Assembly: GCA_002720855.1 (NCBI GenBank)
Contig: PBIN01000005.1
Coordinates: 62,001-126,000 of the forward strand
Reading direction: 5' to 3'
Source: Rhodospirillaceae bacterium
Lineage (GTDB): Bacteria > Pseudomonadota > Alphaproteobacteria > MPNO01 > UBA2964
DNA length: 64,000 nucleotides
A program made the translations under genes and the position numbers. Below are positions 7,578 through 16,025 of the stretch, piece by piece. How positions within the stretch are numbered: the first letter of the stretch is position 1; every line of letters starts with the position of its first letter. Below the pieces are notes generated by a model, which did no database searches, was not told the origin of the DNA, and saw only the letters and a program-made list of their open reading frames with translations.

Positions 7578-8468
7578 ATGCCATACGCCGATAGTAATGG
7601 GGTGCAGTTATTTTATGAGGAAGCCGGGGAAGGGTTTCCAATTGTCTTTGTACACGAGTTTGCTGATGACTATCGCAGTTGGGAGACGCAAGTTCGATTT
7701 TTTTCACGCCGTTATCGTTGCATTACCTTCAATGCGCGCGGGTTTCCTCCCTCAGATGTCCCCGAAGAACAAGACCAGTACTCGCAGATAATTGCTGCCG
7801 ATGACATTGCAGCCGTTATGCACGCGGCAGGAATTGGCAATGCGCACATCGTTGGAATTTCGATGGGTGGTTTTGCCGCCCTGCATTTTGGAATACGTCA
7901 TGAAGCAATGGCGAAGTCGCTGACGGTTGCGGCGACAGGCTATGGCGCAGCCTATGATCAACGGGAACAGTATGCAGCAGACAGCGAAGCGCTGGCGGCA
8001 GAGTACGAAAAAATCGGCGCCGCTGCGATGGCTGAAATGTATGCCGATGGGGCATATCGTCAGCAGTTCAAGGAAAAAGATCCCCAAGGGTGGGCCGAAT
8101 TTCGGGATACTCTTGCGGAACATTCTGCTACAGGCTCGGCACTTACCATGCGCGGTGTTCAAAAAATTCGCCCAAGCCTTTACGATCTCGAAGAAGATCT
8201 GCGCGACATGAAGGTGCCAACCTTGATCATCAGTGGCGATGAGGATGATTGGTGTTTGGAGCCGGGTCTGTATTTGAAACGGACGATACCTGCATCGGGT
8301 CTTTGGATCGTACCCAAAACCGGCCATACCATTAATCTTGAAGAGCCGGCAGCGTTCAATACTCAACTTGCTGAATTCTTTGCCATGGTCGAAGCTGGTC
8401 GTTGGTCTGAGAAGACACCTTACGAAGGTGCCTCTGCGCTCCTATCGGGTCTTCAAAAAGACGATTAA
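7578..8468 (+). CDS. Alpha/beta-fold hydrolase
   Basis: A 296-residue soluble serine hydrolase. Residues 18-28 (EGFPIVFVHEF) provide the oxyanion strand-loop. The nucleophile elbow is GISMGG with Ser95. The acid is probably one of the aspartates in ISGDEDDW near 230, and the base is His in KTGHTINLEEP near 254. Overall similarity is to 3-oxoadipate enol-lactonase, haloperoxidase and C-C hydrolase relatives, so it may cleave an ester, lactone or ring-fission product. The ATG at 7578 is preferred over TTG at 7572 because GGGAG sits at a suitable distance. It stands upstream of an ABC exporter pair with a 71-bp gap; functional linkage is not clear. Confidence 0.9.
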   Translation: MPYADSNGVQLFYEEAGEGFPIVFVHEFADDYRSWETQVRFFSRRYRCITFNARGFPPSDVPEEQDQYSQIIAADDIAAVMHAAGIGNAHIVGISMGGFAALHFGIRHEAMAKSLTVAATGYGAAYDQREQYAADSEALAAEYEKIGAAAMAEMYADGAYRQQFKEKDPQGWAEFRDTLAEHSATGSALTMRGVQKIRPSLYDLEEDLRDMKVPTLIISGDEDDWCLEPGLYLKRTIPASGLWIVPKTGHTINLEEPAAFNTQLAEFFAMVEAGRWSEKTPYEGASALLSGLQKDD

Positions 8469-8539
8469 ACGCCTTTCAAGAGTTTGTGTGTGACTGTCAT
8501 TCACTAGTGTCGAGTCGAATGCAGGTGTAATTTCGTCGA

Positions 8540-10441
8540 ATGGACGATACGAAAACAGCAAACGCTCCCCAGCAGCTGAGTTCCCGCATTTACGCCAGAT
8601 CATATGCCGGTTTGGAGATCGATCCTGATCGCAATATCAGTGATGACGCGGTCGTTTTATGGCGAATTATAAAACTGGTTTTTAAAAACCGAATTCGCAT
8701 CAGCTTTGCGATAATCGGTATCGTTGCGGCTGCGTGTTCGCAGCTCATGATTCCCCAATTTCTTGGAGACGCAGTCGATGGCGCTTTAGGATTGGCGGGC
8801 CAAAGCAATGTTTCTCCCGACATTGCGAGGGAAGCACTTTATAGCGCGGCCATCTTTTTGCTGGGCGCAGCCGCTCTACGGGGCCTGTTTACACTGCTTC
8901 ACAGTTATTGTGGTGAATCTCTCGGGCATCTTATTGCGTTTGATTTGAGGATTGCTTTTTACGCGAAACTGCAACAGTTGAGTTTCTCCTTTCATGATCA
9001 TGTTCACACTGGCGAACTGATTACCCGGGGCATGCTCGATCTTGAGGGAGTCCGGTCATTCATGAACACCGGTCTGCTTCGTGTTCTCCTGCTCCTCATT
9101 TTGATCGGTGTCGGTGCCTATCTGCTGATTTCTACCGATCTGATTTTGGGGCTTCTTGCACTCAGTTTCCTTCCATTTGTAATTTGGAAGTCATCGGTGT
9201 CGCAGCTCAGACTTCGGGAGTTGTGGTGGACGTTGCAGGAAAAGATGGCGGTGCTCGGGCGCATTATGGATGAAAATCTGACGGGCATCCGTGTGGTGCG
9301 CGCGTTTGGTGCCGAATCCTTTGAACTTGAAAAATATGGCGTGGGTTCAGACGAAGCTTATGACCTGGCAGCGGAACGCATAAAGATCCGTGTTGCCTCA
9401 ACAACGGCGATGACCTTCGTTTATTTTCTGGCGATGGGGCTGGTCCTTTGGGTGGGTGGTTTGCGCGTTATCGATGGTCAGATGACAGTGGGCACCCTGA
9501 CCGAATTTTTGGCTTTTATGACCATATTGCAGCTGCCCGTTCGGCAGCTGGGTAATGTTGTGAACGCCTTTGCGAGAACGCTGACATGCGCTTCCCGAAT
9601 TTTTGGAATTCTTGACCTCCAGCCGGTGGTCGCCGACAAGCCAGGTGCAGTCGGTCTTGGCGACGGAATTGATAAGATAAAATTTGAGAATGTCGTATTC
9701 GCCTATCCCGGCGAAGGACAACCAGCAGTACTAAATGATATTTCCTTTGACGTGAGTCTCGGGAAAACTCTTGGGGTGGTTGGTCCGCCGGGTAGCGGCA
9801 AATCAACAATTGCTCATCTATTGCCTAGGTTTTACGACGTAACCAGCGGCAGAATTTCGATCAACGACATTGATATCCGCGATGTAGAAATCTCAGCGCT
9901 GCGTCAGAAGGTCGTTGTGCTGGCGCAGGACCCCTTTCTTTTTACATCTTCACTGGAGAACAATATTGCTTATGGAAACCCCTGGGCGAGCGAAGAAAAC
10001 ATCTATGATGCGGCAAAGGTTTCTCAGTTAGACGGCTTCATTGATGGTTTGCCGGACCAGTATGAAACGCTGGTAGGAGAACGTGGTGTTTCTCTATCGG
10101 GTGGGCAAAAACAGCGTGTTGTAATTGCCAGAACAACGATGTTGCAGCCCGAACTGCTTATACTTGATGATTCAACAGCTGCCATCGACGCCGGTACCGA
10201 GCAACGCATTCGGCAGGCGCTCAAAATGCAGGCGAGTAAATCAGCGACTATAATTATATCCCATCGGCTGGGAACATTGCGCCATGCCGATGAAATCCTC
10301 TTCATAGAAAATGGGCAAATTGTTGAAAGAGGGTCTCATGAGACATTGGTAGAGGCGGGGGGTAAATATGCCGCTCTATTCGCATTACAAAGTAAGGAAG
10401 GCGAAGAGGCCGTGGCGCAAATTGGCGGGGTAAAAGAATGA
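8540..10441 (+). CDS. ABC exporter half-transporter, degenerate-site subunit (heterodimer partner 1)
   Basis: A 633-residue inner-membrane half-transporter: about six transmembrane helices (residues 50-360) fused to a C-terminal ATPase. Walker A GPPGSGKST lies near 415-423, the signature LSGGQ near 519 is canonical, and Walker B LLILDD near 540 is followed by Asp rather than the catalytic Glu. The H-loop is ISHRLGT. Asp at the catalytic position marks the degenerate-site subunit of heterodimeric exporters such as TM287/288 or BmrCD. Its stop codon overlaps the ATG of the next gene (ATGA), so the two are coupled. Substrate could be a drug, lipid or peptide; the sequence does not say. Confidence 0.93.
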   Translation: MDDTKTANAPQQLSSRIYARSYAGLEIDPDRNISDDAVVLWRIIKLVFKNRIRISFAIIGIVAAACSQLMIPQFLGDAVDGALGLAGQSNVSPDIAREALYSAAIFLLGAAALRGLFTLLHSYCGESLGHLIAFDLRIAFYAKLQQLSFSFHDHVHTGELITRGMLDLEGVRSFMNTGLLRVLLLLILIGVGAYLLISTDLILGLLALSFLPFVIWKSSVSQLRLRELWWTLQEKMAVLGRIMDENLTGIRVVRAFGAESFELEKYGVGSDEAYDLAAERIKIRVASTTAMTFVYFLAMGLVLWVGGLRVIDGQMTVGTLTEFLAFMTILQLPVRQLGNVVNAFARTLTCASRIFGILDLQPVVADKPGAVGLGDGIDKIKFENVVFAYPGEGQPAVLNDISFDVSLGKTLGVVGPPGSGKSTIAHLLPRFYDVTSGRISINDIDIRDVEISALRQKVVVLAQDPFLFTSSLENNIAYGNPWASEENIYDAAKVSQLDGFIDGLPDQYETLVGERGVSLSGGQKQRVVIARTTMLQPELLILDDSTAAIDAGTEQRIRQALKMQASKSATIIISHRLGTLRHADEILFIENGQIVERGSHETLVEAGGKYAALFALQSKEGEEAVAQIGGVKE

Positions 10442-12327
10442 CCACCCTAAATCGAGCCGCTGAGGACCGAGATACCACACGCCCGCCTCGCGCTGTCGTT
10501 GGGTCTCAAATAAGCATAGACGAAGAAATTTTTGGGGCGGCTTTTGATCGGAAAGTAGTTCGACGCTTTGCTGGTTTCGTGAAGCCTTATACCAGAACGA
10601 TGTATCTCGCGACGGCGGCTGTCCTTGTATTTACCGCCGCACAGCTAACAATCCCCTTGATCATCAGCTATGCCATTGATGAAGCCATCGTTGCGGGCGG
10701 CGGGGAGCAAATATTGATGCTTTGCGTCATTGTTTTTGCCGCCGTAATTGCCGTTAATTATGGAGCAAACTTTCTTCAGGATCGATTTGTCGGACTGACC
10801 GGGGAGCGCGTGATCTTTGATTTGCGAAGCGCTATGTACGCGCATCTTCAAAAGGTGGCACTATCATTTATGGACCGAACTGAAGTCGGTCGCATGATGT
10901 CGCGGCTTCAGGGAGACGTAAATTCATTACAAGAATTTCTCGAACACTCGATTACCGTGTTTGGCGACCTTGTCCTGCTTATTGGCATCGTCGTCATAAT
11001 GCTCACGCTGAATTTCGAACTTGCCCTTCTTACATTGTCGGTTGTTCCGACATTGGTTCTCGTACGTTTAATGTGGTTGCCGCGGGCAAGAAAAGCATTC
11101 CGCAGGGCCCGGGAAACCAACTCAATTACCAATGGGGCGTTGGCAGAAGGAATTCACTCGGTGAGGACTGTGCAGGGCATGCATCGGGAGGCCGTAAATC
11201 TGGAGCTATACGGTGACAAATCCCGGGAGAATCTTTGGGCGCATCTTCGTTCCGCGAAATTCGCCCAGGCAATGGTACCGGTCATCGATACGCTGACCGG
11301 GGCGGCTATGGCAATTGTTGTTGTGGTCGGTGGAACCCGTGTTTTGGATCAGGCTCTTGACGTTGGAGTGATGGTTGCGTTTCTTTTTTATGTCCAACGG
11401 TTCTTTGATCCAATTCGTTCTCTCACCGTCCATTACAGTATCATGCAGAGGGCAATGGCCTCGGGACAACGCATCTTTGAGGTTCTTGACGTCCCGCTTG
11501 CAATCACCGACAAACCGGCCGCCATTAACCCTGAAAGCGTCGAAGGCGCGATCGAATTCCGCAATGTTACTTTCGGTTACCACAAAAATCAGCCGATCCT
11601 CAAAGAGGTAAGTTTTAAGGTGAATCCGGGTGAAACAGTTGCGCTGGTCGGGCCAACGGGCTCCGGAAAAACAAGCATCACATCATTGCTCAACAGATTT
11701 TATGAAATTTGGGACGGTGAAATCCTGATAGACGATGTCGATGTACGTGATTACGCCAAAGTTGCACTCGGTAAGCATGTGGCCATGGTTTTGCAGGACC
11801 CCTTCCTTTTTACCGGCAGTATTTTGGAGAATATCCGCTACCGGACGAGAGATGCGACGCGGGAGGATGTGGAAAAGGCGGCCAAGATCGTTGGCGCGCA
11901 TGAATTTATCTCGGCGCTTCCCCTTGGATACGATTCCGAACTCGAACAACAGGGAAACAACCTTTCGATGGGACAGCGCCAGCTCTTGAGTTTCGCGCGG
12001 GCTCTCGTCGCCGACGCGAAGGTTTTGATTCTCGATGAGGCGACCGCCAATATTGACAGTTACACCGAACGCAAAATCCAAACCGCATTGCAACGCTTGT
12101 TGGAGGGACGCACCGGAATTGTTATTGCGCATCGATTGGCCACGGTGAGGAATGCAGATCGAATAATCGTTTTGCAGGAGGGGAAAATTGTTGAAACGGG
12201 TACACACGATACTCTGATCGATAAAAATGGCCTGTATGCAAAACTCTATGCACTCAACTACGCCTCATTTGACGATCTACCCGACGAAATTATCAACAAT
12301 TCGCTGACAGCACCGGTGCGATCTTAA
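10438..12327 (+). CDS. ABC exporter half-transporter, catalytic-site subunit (heterodimer partner 2)
   Basis: A 629-residue half-transporter with six predicted membrane helices (about 55-340) and a C-terminal ATPase. Walker A GPTGSGKTS lies near 405-413, Walker B ILDEAT near 530 has the canonical catalytic Glu, and the H-loop is IAHRLAT. The signature is LSMGQ rather than LSGGQ. Together with the preceding gene this gives one consensus ATP site (Walker motifs from this subunit, LSGGQ from the partner) and one degenerate site (Asp-containing Walker B from the partner, LSMGQ from here). That is the hallmark of asymmetric heterodimeric exporters. Start codon overlaps the partner's stop, supporting equal synthesis. 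Confidence 0.93.
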   Translation: MTTLNRAAEDRDTTRPPRAVVGSQISIDEEIFGAAFDRKVVRRFAGFVKPYTRTMYLATAAVLVFTAAQLTIPLIISYAIDEAIVAGGGEQILMLCVIVFAAVIAVNYGANFLQDRFVGLTGERVIFDLRSAMYAHLQKVALSFMDRTEVGRMMSRLQGDVNSLQEFLEHSITVFGDLVLLIGIVVIMLTLNFELALLTLSVVPTLVLVRLMWLPRARKAFRRARETNSITNGALAEGIHSVRTVQGMHREAVNLELYGDKSRENLWAHLRSAKFAQAMVPVIDTLTGAAMAIVVVVGGTRVLDQALDVGVMVAFLFYVQRFFDPIRSLTVHYSIMQRAMASGQRIFEVLDVPLAITDKPAAINPESVEGAIEFRNVTFGYHKNQPILKEVSFKVNPGETVALVGPTGSGKTSITSLLNRFYEIWDGEILIDDVDVRDYAKVALGKHVAMVLQDPFLFTGSILENIRYRTRDATREDVEKAAKIVGAHEFISALPLGYDSELEQQGNNLSMGQRQLLSFARALVADAKVLILDEATANIDSYTERKIQTALQRLLEGRTGIVIAHRLATVRNADRIIVLQEGKIVETGTHDTLIDKNGLYAKLYALNYASFDDLPDEIINNSLTAPVRS

Positions 12328-12333
12328 AGGGGC

Positions 12334-12381
12334 ATAGGCCGCGTCTGTTGCGACCGCATGGCCGATTGCCTATCCTTTTTT
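12334..12381 (+). terminator. Possible terminator after the ABC exporter operon
   Basis: ATAGGC (12334-12339) can pair with GCCTAT (12368-12373), which is followed by CC and six Ts (12376-12381). The enclosed 28 bases could fold further but only weakly, so this is a tentative call based on its position after a two-gene operon and before a separate gene. Confidence 0.3.
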
Positions 12382-12400
12382 GGGTAACAGAGGAAACGTC

Positions 12401-13387
12401 ATGGGAACAATGGCGGCGAAGCGTAATCATCGGAAAGCGAGAGTTGTCGTCGAGCAACTTGGCGCACATCTGGGCGCGGAAATAACCGGCGTTGATTTAT
12501 CACAAAAAATCGCTTCCGCGGATATGACCGCAATCCACAAAGCGTTCGTAAAACACAGTGTTTTGATTTTTAGAAATCAGGAATTGAGTCAGGCGCAGTA
12601 TATTTCTTTTGGCCGACAGTTCGGCGAACTGACTGTCCATCCTTTTGCAACCAGTCTGCCGGATCACCCCGAACTGATTGTGCTCGATAATGACGGTGAA
12701 AGTCCGCCGCTCTCCACGGATCAGTGGCACAGCGACGAAATGTTTCGTGCAGAGCCGCCATCGGCAACAATCATTCGATCAACGATTACCCCGCCAATTG
12801 GCGGCGACACTTTGCTGGCAAGCATGACGGCGGCTTATTCAGGTCTAAATCCGGCTCTGCAGGATTTTTACGCCAACCTGGAAGCTGTGAATGACTTCAA
12901 GGTTTTTCGTGCTTTGTATCAGGGGACATATGAAGGCCGTAAAAAGCTCGTTGAGATGGAGGAACTTTTTCCAAATTCCACACATCCTGTTGTCAGGGTC
13001 CATCCAGTCAATAGGAAACGCCTGATTTATGTCAGTCCGCAAACTACAAAATACATAAAGGGTGTCCGTGATTTTGAAAGCGAGCAAATTCTTCAAATGC
13101 TTTATCAGTTACCGGAGGTCCCGGAGTATCAGTTCAGGGTGCGTTGGGAACCCAACATGATTATTATCTGGGACAACCGTTCTACACAGCATTATGCGCC
13201 TCGGGATTACCTCCCGCACCGACGTCGGATGGAGCGTCTGACAGTCAAAGGTGACAAGCCATTTGGCGCCAAAAAGAAGATGAAATCTACTGTTGTTGAA
13301 ATGAATGTTCGGGGTACTGACAAAGCCGAAAAGACCGGCAGTCATCGCAAGAACCTAGCGCGGCCTGCTGCCAAAATGACAAAATAG
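12401..13387 (+). CDS. TauD/TfdA-family Fe(II)/2-oxoglutarate-dependent dioxygenase
   Basis: A 328-residue cytosolic oxygenase that would couple 2-oxoglutarate decarboxylation to hydroxylation of an organic substrate (taurine, 2,4-D and similar acids are known substrates in this family). The iron facial triad is His110-X-Asp112 in QWHSDEMF plus His264 in STQHYAPRDY. Arg275 or Arg276 nearby would bind the 2-oxoglutarate carboxylate. The ATG at 12401 has GAGGAAAC upstream. The last 40 residues (after about 288) form a Lys-rich tail not required for the fold, which is unusual. It lies 14 bp before a carboxymuconolactone decarboxylase-like gene and is probably co-transcribed with it. Confidence 0.92.
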   Translation: MGTMAAKRNHRKARVVVEQLGAHLGAEITGVDLSQKIASADMTAIHKAFVKHSVLIFRNQELSQAQYISFGRQFGELTVHPFATSLPDHPELIVLDNDGESPPLSTDQWHSDEMFRAEPPSATIIRSTITPPIGGDTLLASMTAAYSGLNPALQDFYANLEAVNDFKVFRALYQGTYEGRKKLVEMEELFPNSTHPVVRVHPVNRKRLIYVSPQTTKYIKGVRDFESEQILQMLYQLPEVPEYQFRVRWEPNMIIIWDNRSTQHYAPRDYLPHRRRMERLTVKGDKPFGAKKKMKSTVVEMNVRGTDKAEKTGSHRKNLARPAAKMTK

Positions 13388-13401
13388 AAACAGGAAAGAG
13401 A

Positions 13402-14007
13402 ATGACCGAGACTAGTTTCCCACCTGATGTATATGAGGAATCCGGTTTTCGCCTGCCGTTACCCAAGCGTGAAGAACTGGATGACGATGCAAAGGAAATA
13501 TTCGATCACTTTATGGACCCCGACGGCGGTACTTATGTTGGGATTAAAGGGCCCGGTGGTATCAGGCTCCATAGCCCTAAACTTTCCCGCCTGACTCAAG
13601 AGATCAATTACTATCTGCGGCATGAATCCGGGATCAGCAAACGGGTGCGGGAATTGGCTATCCTGGCGACAGCACGGGAACTCAATCACCAATTCGAATG
13701 GGTCGCACATGAGCCTGCAGCACTGAAGGTGGGTATCTCTCAGGAAATCATCGATACCATCAAGTATCGTAAATCCACCGACGAGCTTGATGAGACAGAT
13801 GCGGTTGTTATTGAGTTTGGTCGGCAATTAATGGGTGCAAGAAAAGTAGAAGCGGATACCTTTGCTGCAGCACATCGAATCTTCGGGACGAGAATGTTGG
13901 TGGATATTGTTTCTGTTATGGGTAGCTACGCAGCGACAGGTGCGCTCCTTACGGCCTTCGATATTCAGCTACACCCCGGCGAAGAGCCGCTGTTGCCGCT
14001 AGACTGA
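13402..14007 (+). CDS. Carboxymuconolactone decarboxylase/AhpD-like family protein
   Basis: A 201-residue all-helical protein of the AhpD-like/CMD superfamily. The core motif ARELNHQFEWVAHEPAA places Glu99 and His103 as the conserved pair. The two redox cysteines of AhpD are absent, so a peroxidase-partner role is unlikely and it is closer to gamma-carboxymuconolactone decarboxylase relatives of unknown substrate. An AGGAAAGAG site precedes the ATG. It follows the TauD-like gene closely, suggesting an operon for breakdown of a carboxylated ring compound. It converges on the DUF1194 gene with only 6 bp between their stop codons. Confidence 0.88.
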   Translation: MTETSFPPDVYEESGFRLPLPKREELDDDAKEIFDHFMDPDGGTYVGIKGPGGIRLHSPKLSRLTQEINYYLRHESGISKRVRELAILATARELNHQFEWVAHEPAALKVGISQEIIDTIKYRKSTDELDETDAVVIEFGRQLMGARKVEADTFAAAHRIFGTRMLVDIVSVMGSYAATGALLTAFDIQLHPGEEPLLPLD

Positions 14008-14013
14008 GACGGC

Positions 14014-14847
14014 CTAGGTATCGTCGTCCCATGGGATCAACCGCATTTTTTCGCCGATATCACATCCCTTCTCATAGATAGGCCGTCGCTTGCCGAAATT
14101 TCGCTGCGCAACAAAAGAAGCAGGAATGATCTTCGCGGGATGTGCCGCTATCTCGAGGATGAGCTTTCGCCGCACCGCCCGGGCAAAATCTTTAAAATTA
14201 TTCGCAACCACAATGAACGCACCCGGCCCCCCAATGACACAACCAAGATAATATTTGTCCAAATCAGGTAGATAGTAACGGCTGTTAAATCGGCCGCGGT
14301 CATTCATGATAGGAAGACCATTTATGGTGATCTGGTTTTTTGTCGTTAGGTCTCGAATTTTGTCGACTCTGCCACCCCAGTTGTTTGGGCCGTCACCAGA
14401 GACATCGATGACACGCGGAGTGCCCTCGATCTTGTTGGAATTTATCATTTCGGCAGCCAATTCGAGAGCATCGCTTATTGAAGTGCGACGGCCATAGGTA
14501 GGTGGTGCCTTCAAGAGTTCTTTCGCAAATCCCTCTGCAGATTTTGCGTCATGCAAAATACGCCAACCAACAACAATCCTGTTATGAAATTTGCTGGAAT
14601 AATCGATATAGGCGACGGCGATGCGGCGTAAAAACCCCGATGAGATGGCTTTGATGATTTCTTTGCTACGAAATGCTGCGGCAATACCCTGCCGTTGAAG
14701 CTGTGCTTCAGCCTGATCGATACTGCGCGAGACATCAGTCGCAATAACAAGTTCAAGATCAACCGCCTGTCGAGCTACTGCGACAGAATGCGGGATGAAA
14801 ATTCCGAAGCTGATTAGATAACAAAATAGTAAAGAGCGCGCGGTCAT
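14014..14847 (-). CDS. DUF1194 (von Willebrand A-like) exported protein
   Basis: A 277-residue secreted or periplasmic protein. The start at 14847 (GAGGCAAGAA upstream) gives a signal peptide, MTARSLLFCYLISFGIFIP, with likely cleavage after AVA near residue 25. The mature part opens with DLELVIATDVSRSID, a MIDAS-type metal site (DxSxS), and continues with the alphaproteobacterial DUF1194 features IDVSGDGPNNWGG and the GAFI/VVAN strand. DUF1194 proteins are VWA-fold proteins of unknown role. It is divergent from the cinA-C gene, 100 bp apart. An alternative start at 14883 adds 12 residues before the signal peptide and is less likely. Confidence 0.88.
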   Translation of the reverse strand: MTARSLLFCYLISFGIFIPHSVAVARQAVDLELVIATDVSRSIDQAEAQLQRQGIAAAFRSKEIIKAISSGFLRRIAVAYIDYSSKFHNRIVVGWRILHDAKSAEGFAKELLKAPPTYGRRTSISDALELAAEMINSNKIEGTPRVIDVSGDGPNNWGGRVDKIRDLTTKNQITINGLPIMNDRGRFNSRYYLPDLDKYYLGCVIGGPGAFIVVANNFKDFARAVRRKLILEIAAHPAKIIPASFVAQRNFGKRRPIYEKGCDIGEKMRLIPWDDDT

Positions 14848-14947
14848 TTCTTGCCTCGAAGAATTGCGGCACGTGTAAATCAAATCGTAGCGCCAAGCGC
14901 GCTAACCGGGCAAGATAAAGGGAATAGGATTGTTTGTGAGCTGAAAA

Positions 14948-15436
14948 ATGGAACTAACGGCAATGGCGGCATCCGTAGCCGCACTATTGAAAGAGCGTAA
15001 ATGCACCGTTTCGGTTGCTGAATCCTCGGCTGGAGGGCTTATTTCAGCGTCACTCCTCGCAATACCAGGGGCCTCGGCTTATTTCGTCGGCGGCGGAGTG
15101 ATCTACACGCGGGATGCGCGCCGCGGCCTAATGGGGGTTTCTGAAGAGGTCGCGACGATGCGCGCTTCAACTGAAGAATATGCCCTGATTATGGCGCGGC
15201 AGATGCGGGGTCGTTTGGGGACCGATTGGGCGCTTTGCGAGACCGGTGCCAGTGGCCCGGAGGGAAACCGCTATGGCGACGACGCCGGACATTGTTGCGT
15301 GGCGGTCGCGGGGCCAATCGAGATCGCTATCACGATAGAAACCGAAAGCGATGAAAGGGAGGCGAATATGTGGCGTTTTGCCTCTGCTGCGCTGGAACTT
15401 TTGGAAGCAACCTTGCGCGAAATAGGCGCCGACTGA
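14948..15436 (+). CDS. pncC: CinA C-terminal domain protein, nicotinamide-nucleotide amidase
   Basis: A 162-residue stand-alone CinA C-terminal domain. Features are SVAESSAGGLISASLLAIPGAS at 20-41 with the catalytic serine region, YFVGGGVIYT, and the ALCETGASGPEG segment near 97-108, all characteristic of nicotinamide mononucleotide deamidase (PncC), which converts NMN to nicotinate mononucleotide in NAD recycling. It lacks the N-terminal MoCF-like domain of full CinA, as is common in proteobacteria. A second ATG lies five codons in. recX follows 49 bp later, a neighbourhood consistent with the cinA-recA-recX groupings known in bacteria, although recA is not here. Confidence 0.88.
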   Translation: MELTAMAASVAALLKERKCTVSVAESSAGGLISASLLAIPGASAYFVGGGVIYTRDARRGLMGVSEEVATMRASTEEYALIMARQMRGRLGTDWALCETGASGPEGNRYGDDAGHCCVAVAGPIEIAITIETESDEREANMWRFASAALELLEATLREIGAD

Positions 15437-15485
15437 CGGTTCTAAAATTAAACGAAAAAATAAAACTCCTAGAAAACCTCGGAGA

Positions 15486-16025
15486 ATGACAGCCGAAAGG
15501 CTGCAGAACATTGCCCTCTATTATTGTCAGCGCTATGTCGTTTCCGAGGCCAAATTGGCCGACTACCTAAAACAGCGTATCTATCGTGACGTGAAAGCCA
15601 GCGAGGAGCGGCAAGAGTTGTTTGACCTCCTGCCGCCTTTGGTCGAAAAGATGGCGCGTGCCGGATACGTAAACGATAAAGAGGCGGCTTCATCAAAACT
15701 CCGATCAGCACTTCGGTCAGGATACGCCCCTAATCGCGCAGTATTTATGGCCTCTCAATCTTCTATGGTTGACGGAGAAAAGGTTGAGCAGGAACTCGGA
15801 GCGGCGATCGAGGATGCTCTGCCAGAGGTTGGTATCGACGATCTGGAAGCTCCTGAAAGCAAGGCGGCAATGGCATTGTCAGCTTTGCAGCGAGCACGCC
15901 GCGGGCCGTTCCGTACGGGCAAGCTTGATGAAACAACAAATCGACGAGACATCGCGTGGCTACAGCGGCGAGGCTACAGCTTTGATGACATCAGAAAAGC
16001 CATGGGGTTGGATGAACCCTATTAA
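15486..16025 (+). CDS. recX: RecX family regulatory protein
   Basis: A 179-residue protein with the tandem three-helix repeats of RecX: RLQNIALYYCQRYVVSEAKLADYL at the N-terminus, then VEKMARAGYVNDKEAASSKLRSALRSGYAPNR, and a C-terminal DIAWLQRRGYSFDDIRKAMG repeat. RecX binds RecA filaments and limits recombinase activity. The length matches alphaproteobacterial RecX. The gene ends with a 4-bp overlap with the convergent MFS gene. The ATG follows CCTCGGAGA, giving a usable ribosome site. No SOS box was identified. Confidence 0.82.
   Translation: MTAERLQNIALYYCQRYVVSEAKLADYLKQRIYRDVKASEERQELFDLLPPLVEKMARAGYVNDKEAASSKLRSALRSGYAPNRAVFMASQSSMVDGEKVEQELGAAIEDALPEVGIDDLEAPESKAAMALSALQRARRGPFRTGKLDETTNRRDIAWLQRRGYSFDDIRKAMGLDEPY

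Noticed and set aside
7752-8366. Long minus-strand open frame (204 codons) opposite the alpha/beta hydrolase
   Set aside because: It is antisense to a clearly recognisable hydrolase, has no family resemblance and is Cys/Arg-rich as expected of shadow frames.
11683-12207. Minus-strand open frame of 174 codons inside the second ABC subunit
   Set aside because: It lies opposite the ATPase domain with its Walker motifs; composition and lack of a ribosome site indicate a shadow.
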